Of a stretch of 7,135 bases of DNA, positions 5,559 through 7,135 are shown in pieces. Numbering within the stretch: position 1 is the first letter of the stretch; the number at the start of each line of letters is the position of its first letter. The notes below the pieces were generated by a model. The model was given only the letters and a program-made list of their open reading frames with translations. It was not told the DNA's origin and made no database searches. The stretch comes from Nitriliruptoraceae bacterium. GTDB lineage: Bacteria > Actinomycetota > Nitriliruptoria > Nitriliruptorales > Nitriliruptoraceae. Both the position numbers and the translations under genes were made by a program. The DNA is taken from contig SLLJ01000080.1 of the NCBI GenBank assembly GCA_007134165.1, positions 1 through 7,135 of the forward strand, read 5' to 3'.

Positions 5559-7135
5559 ATGCGCCCGTCACACCGACTGTTGACCCCGCTCGCGGCCGTT
5601 GCGGCCTTCGCGCTGCTGGCCGCTGCCTGCGGGGAGGGCGACCCTGTCGACGTCGACGATCCCGCCGTGGAGGACCCGGCCGAGGACCCGACGGACGATC
5701 CGGTCGACGACCCGGTCGACGATCCGGTCGACGACCCCGACGAGGAGCCGGCGCCCACCGCCGCCGGCACGCTGGTGGCCGCCATCGGCGGGGACCCCGA
5801 CCAACTCGATCCGCACCTGACCACCTCCTCGTTCGCCTTCACCGTGCTCGAGAACGTCTACGACACGCTGGTGCAGCCCGGTGACGACCTGACCATGGAG
5901 CCCGCCCTGGCGGAGTCGTGGGAGGTCTCCGAGGACCTGCTGACCTGGACCTTCTCGCTGCGCGACGGGGTGAGCTTCCACGACGGCTCGCCGTTCACCG
6001 CCGAGGACGTGGTGGCTTCGCTGGAGTTCATCGCCGCCGAGGGCGCCAACGGGTGGCGGCTGGAGGCCGTCGACGAGTACGTCGCCGTGGACGACCTGAC
6101 CGTGGAGCTGGTGCTCAACCGTCCGGCACCCAACCTGCTCGAGCAGATCGGCCCGTTCAAGGGCATGGCCATCGCCCCGGCCGCTGCGATCGAAGCCGGC
6201 ACGCTGGGCGACGAACCCATCGGCACCGGGCCGTTCTCCTACGTGTCGTTCAGCCCGGGTGACTCGGTGGTGCTCGAGGCCTTCGACGACTACTGGGGCG
6301 AGGGCCCGTTCCTCGACGGCATCGAGTTCCGCGTCATCCCCGACGAGCAGGTCAAGCTGACCAACCTCGAGACCGGTGAGGTCGACTGGATCGACTCGGT
6401 TCCCCCCGAGCAGCTCACCGCGCTCGAGGGCCGCGACGACCTGGTGGTCGGCCGGGTGGCCGGCAACGACTACTGGTACCTGGCGTTGAACCATGACCGG
6501 GCGCCGTTCGACGACCTCGAGGTGCGCCGCGCGATCGCCTTCGCGCTCGACCCGGCCACTATCGCCGAGGCGACCAACTTCGATGCGGCCACCCCCAACG
6601 AGACCGCCATCCCCGAGACCAGCTTCTGGTACCTCGACTACGCGCCGTTCGGCTTCGACCCCGACCAGGGCCAGTCGCTGCTCGACGAGGCCGGTGTCGA
6701 GGACCTGACCATCGACCTGATGGTGACCAGCGAGTTCCCCGAGACGGTGACCGCCGCGCAGGTGATCGCCAGCCAGCTCGAGGCGATCGGCATCGACGTG
6801 GAGATCCGTACCGAGGACTTCGCGACCTGGCTCGCCGACCAGGGTGAGGGCGAGTTCGATGCGTTCATGCTCGGGTGGCTCGGCAACATCGACCCCGACG
6901 ACTTCTACTACGCCCAGCACCACTCCACCGGCGGGTTCAACTTCCACGGCTACGCCAACGCGGAGGTCGACGAGCTGCTCGACGCCGCCCGCGTGGAGCT
7001 CGACGTGGACGCCCGCAAGGACCTCTACGACCAGGCCGTGCAGCTGATCGTCGACGAGGTCTCCTACCTGTACTTCTACAACCCCGACATCACCGAGGCG
7101 TGGTCGCCGGACGTGACGGGCTACGTGACCCGTCC
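5559..7135 (+). CDS. ABC-transporter substrate-binding lipoprotein, family 5 (3'-truncated)
   Basis: An ATG preceded by AAGGAGG (5548-5554) opens a frame that stays open to the window edge; 525 codons are visible. There is a signal peptide (1-23) with lipobox LAAAC (lipidated Cys24) and an acidic linker (25-65) with four tandem Asp-Asp-Pro(-Val) units. A family-5 solute-binding domain follows (about 70 onward). Family hallmarks are GGDPDQLDPH (78-86 region), AESWEVSEDLLTWTF with LRDGVSFHDGSPFTAEDV (118-151), IGTGPF (221-226), FDDLEVRRAIAFALD (317-331) and the GWLGNIDPDDFYY region (439-451). Such proteins capture peptides, nickel-chelates or sugars outside the cell for DppBCDF/OppBCDF-type importers. 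The ligand cannot be told from sequence. The usual length (520-560 aa) means only the last few residues are missing, and permease genes are expected next. The mature protein is strongly acidic. Confidence 0.93.
   Translation, partial: MRPSHRLLTPLAAVAAFALLAAACGEGDPVDVDDPAVEDPAEDPTDDPVDDPVDDPVDDPDEEPAPTAAGTLVAAIGGDPDQLDPHLTTSSFAFTVLENVYDTLVQPGDDLTMEPALAESWEVSEDLLTWTFSLRDGVSFHDGSPFTAEDVVASLEFIAAEGANGWRLEAVDEYVAVDDLTVELVLNRPAPNLLEQIGPFKGMAIAPAAAIEAGTLGDEPIGTGPFSYVSFSPGDSVVLEAFDDYWGEGPFLDGIEFRVIPDEQVKLTNLETGEVDWIDSVPPEQLTALEGRDDLVVGRVAGNDYWYLALNHDRAPFDDLEVRRAIAFALDPATIAEATNFDAATPNETAIPETSFWYLDYAPFGFDPDQGQSLLDEAGVEDLTIDLMVTSEFPETVTAAQVIASQLEAIGIDVEIRTEDFATWLADQGEGEFDAFMLGWLGNIDPDDFYYAQHHSTGGFNFHGYANAEVDELLDAARVELDVDARKDLYDQAVQLIVDEVSYLYFYNPDITEAWSPDVTGYVTR
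5694..5738 (+). repeat. Tandem 12-bp repeat encoding Asp-Asp-Pro-Val units
   Basis: Nearly four copies of a 12-bp unit (GACGATCCGGTC / GACGACCCGGTC) alternate so that the true period is 24 bp. They encode DDPV-DDPV-DDPV-DDP in the linker between the lipidated Cys and the binding domain of the substrate-binding lipoprotein. Unit changes are only at third codon positions. The in-frame repeat is likely to vary in number by slippage without breaking the gene. Confidence 0.85.

Noticed and set aside
5568..6947. 459-codon open frame on the - strand
   Set aside because: It is the complement of the family-5 solute-binding protein gene; its product is Val/Gly/Glu-rich with no recognisable domain and no good ribosome site was seen.
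1..7135. CRISPR array, tRNA, rRNA, insertion sequence or phage genes
   Set aside because: No spaced direct repeats, cloverleaf-like or rRNA-like segments, transposase motifs or terminal inverted repeats were seen.

Overview
The window is GC-rich, with actinobacterial-style starts (GTG or ATG), GGAGG-type ribosome sites and short intergenic gaps. All supported genes lie on the + strand. Subunit I of the oxidase is of the Thermus ba3 type and comes with a separate subunit IIa. The mature extracellular proteins are strongly acidic. This fits a deep-branching, possibly salt-adapted actinobacterium (a Nitriliruptoria/Euzebya-like lineage is one guess), but the taxon is inference only.

Positions 1-875 hold the end of a copper-related module. 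It consists of the C-terminus of a CopD-like membrane protein with an extracytoplasmic YtkA/FixH-like domain, followed by a translationally coupled, membrane-anchored cupredoxin. A hairpin ends this unit, and a candidate promoter and a structured leader follow (893-1051).

Positions 1052-3793 are a compact respiratory operon for a B-type (ba3-like) heme-copper oxidase: subunit IIa (47 aa), subunit II with the CuA site, subunit I with all heme, CuB and K-channel residues, and a cupredoxin lipoprotein that could donate electrons to CuA. No subunit III is present. A long GC-rich hairpin (3812-3852) closes the operon. Copper uptake, copper protein and copper oxidase genes side by side suggest that the copper module serves assembly of, or electron supply to, this oxidase.

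Positions 3931-4194 encode an 87-aa lysine-rich single-span membrane protein of unknown function, set off by hairpin terminators on both sides. Positions 4302-5288 encode a 328-aa NAD(P)-dependent epimerase/dehydratase-like extended SDR. A 270-bp non-coding gap (5289-5558) follows. It contains a cluster of DnaA-box-like 9-mers, a short palindrome and a candidate promoter.

From 5559 to the window edge runs a gene open at its 3' end. It encodes a family-5 (peptide/nickel/oligopeptide type) ABC-transporter substrate-binding lipoprotein with an acidic Asp-Asp-Pro-Val repeat linker. Its permease and ATPase genes would be expected just outside the window.

Nothing here is clearly an unknown system. 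The items most worth a second look are the anchored cupredoxin without an axial Met, the two-cupredoxin ba3 cassette, the DnaA-box-like cluster and the small orphan membrane protein.
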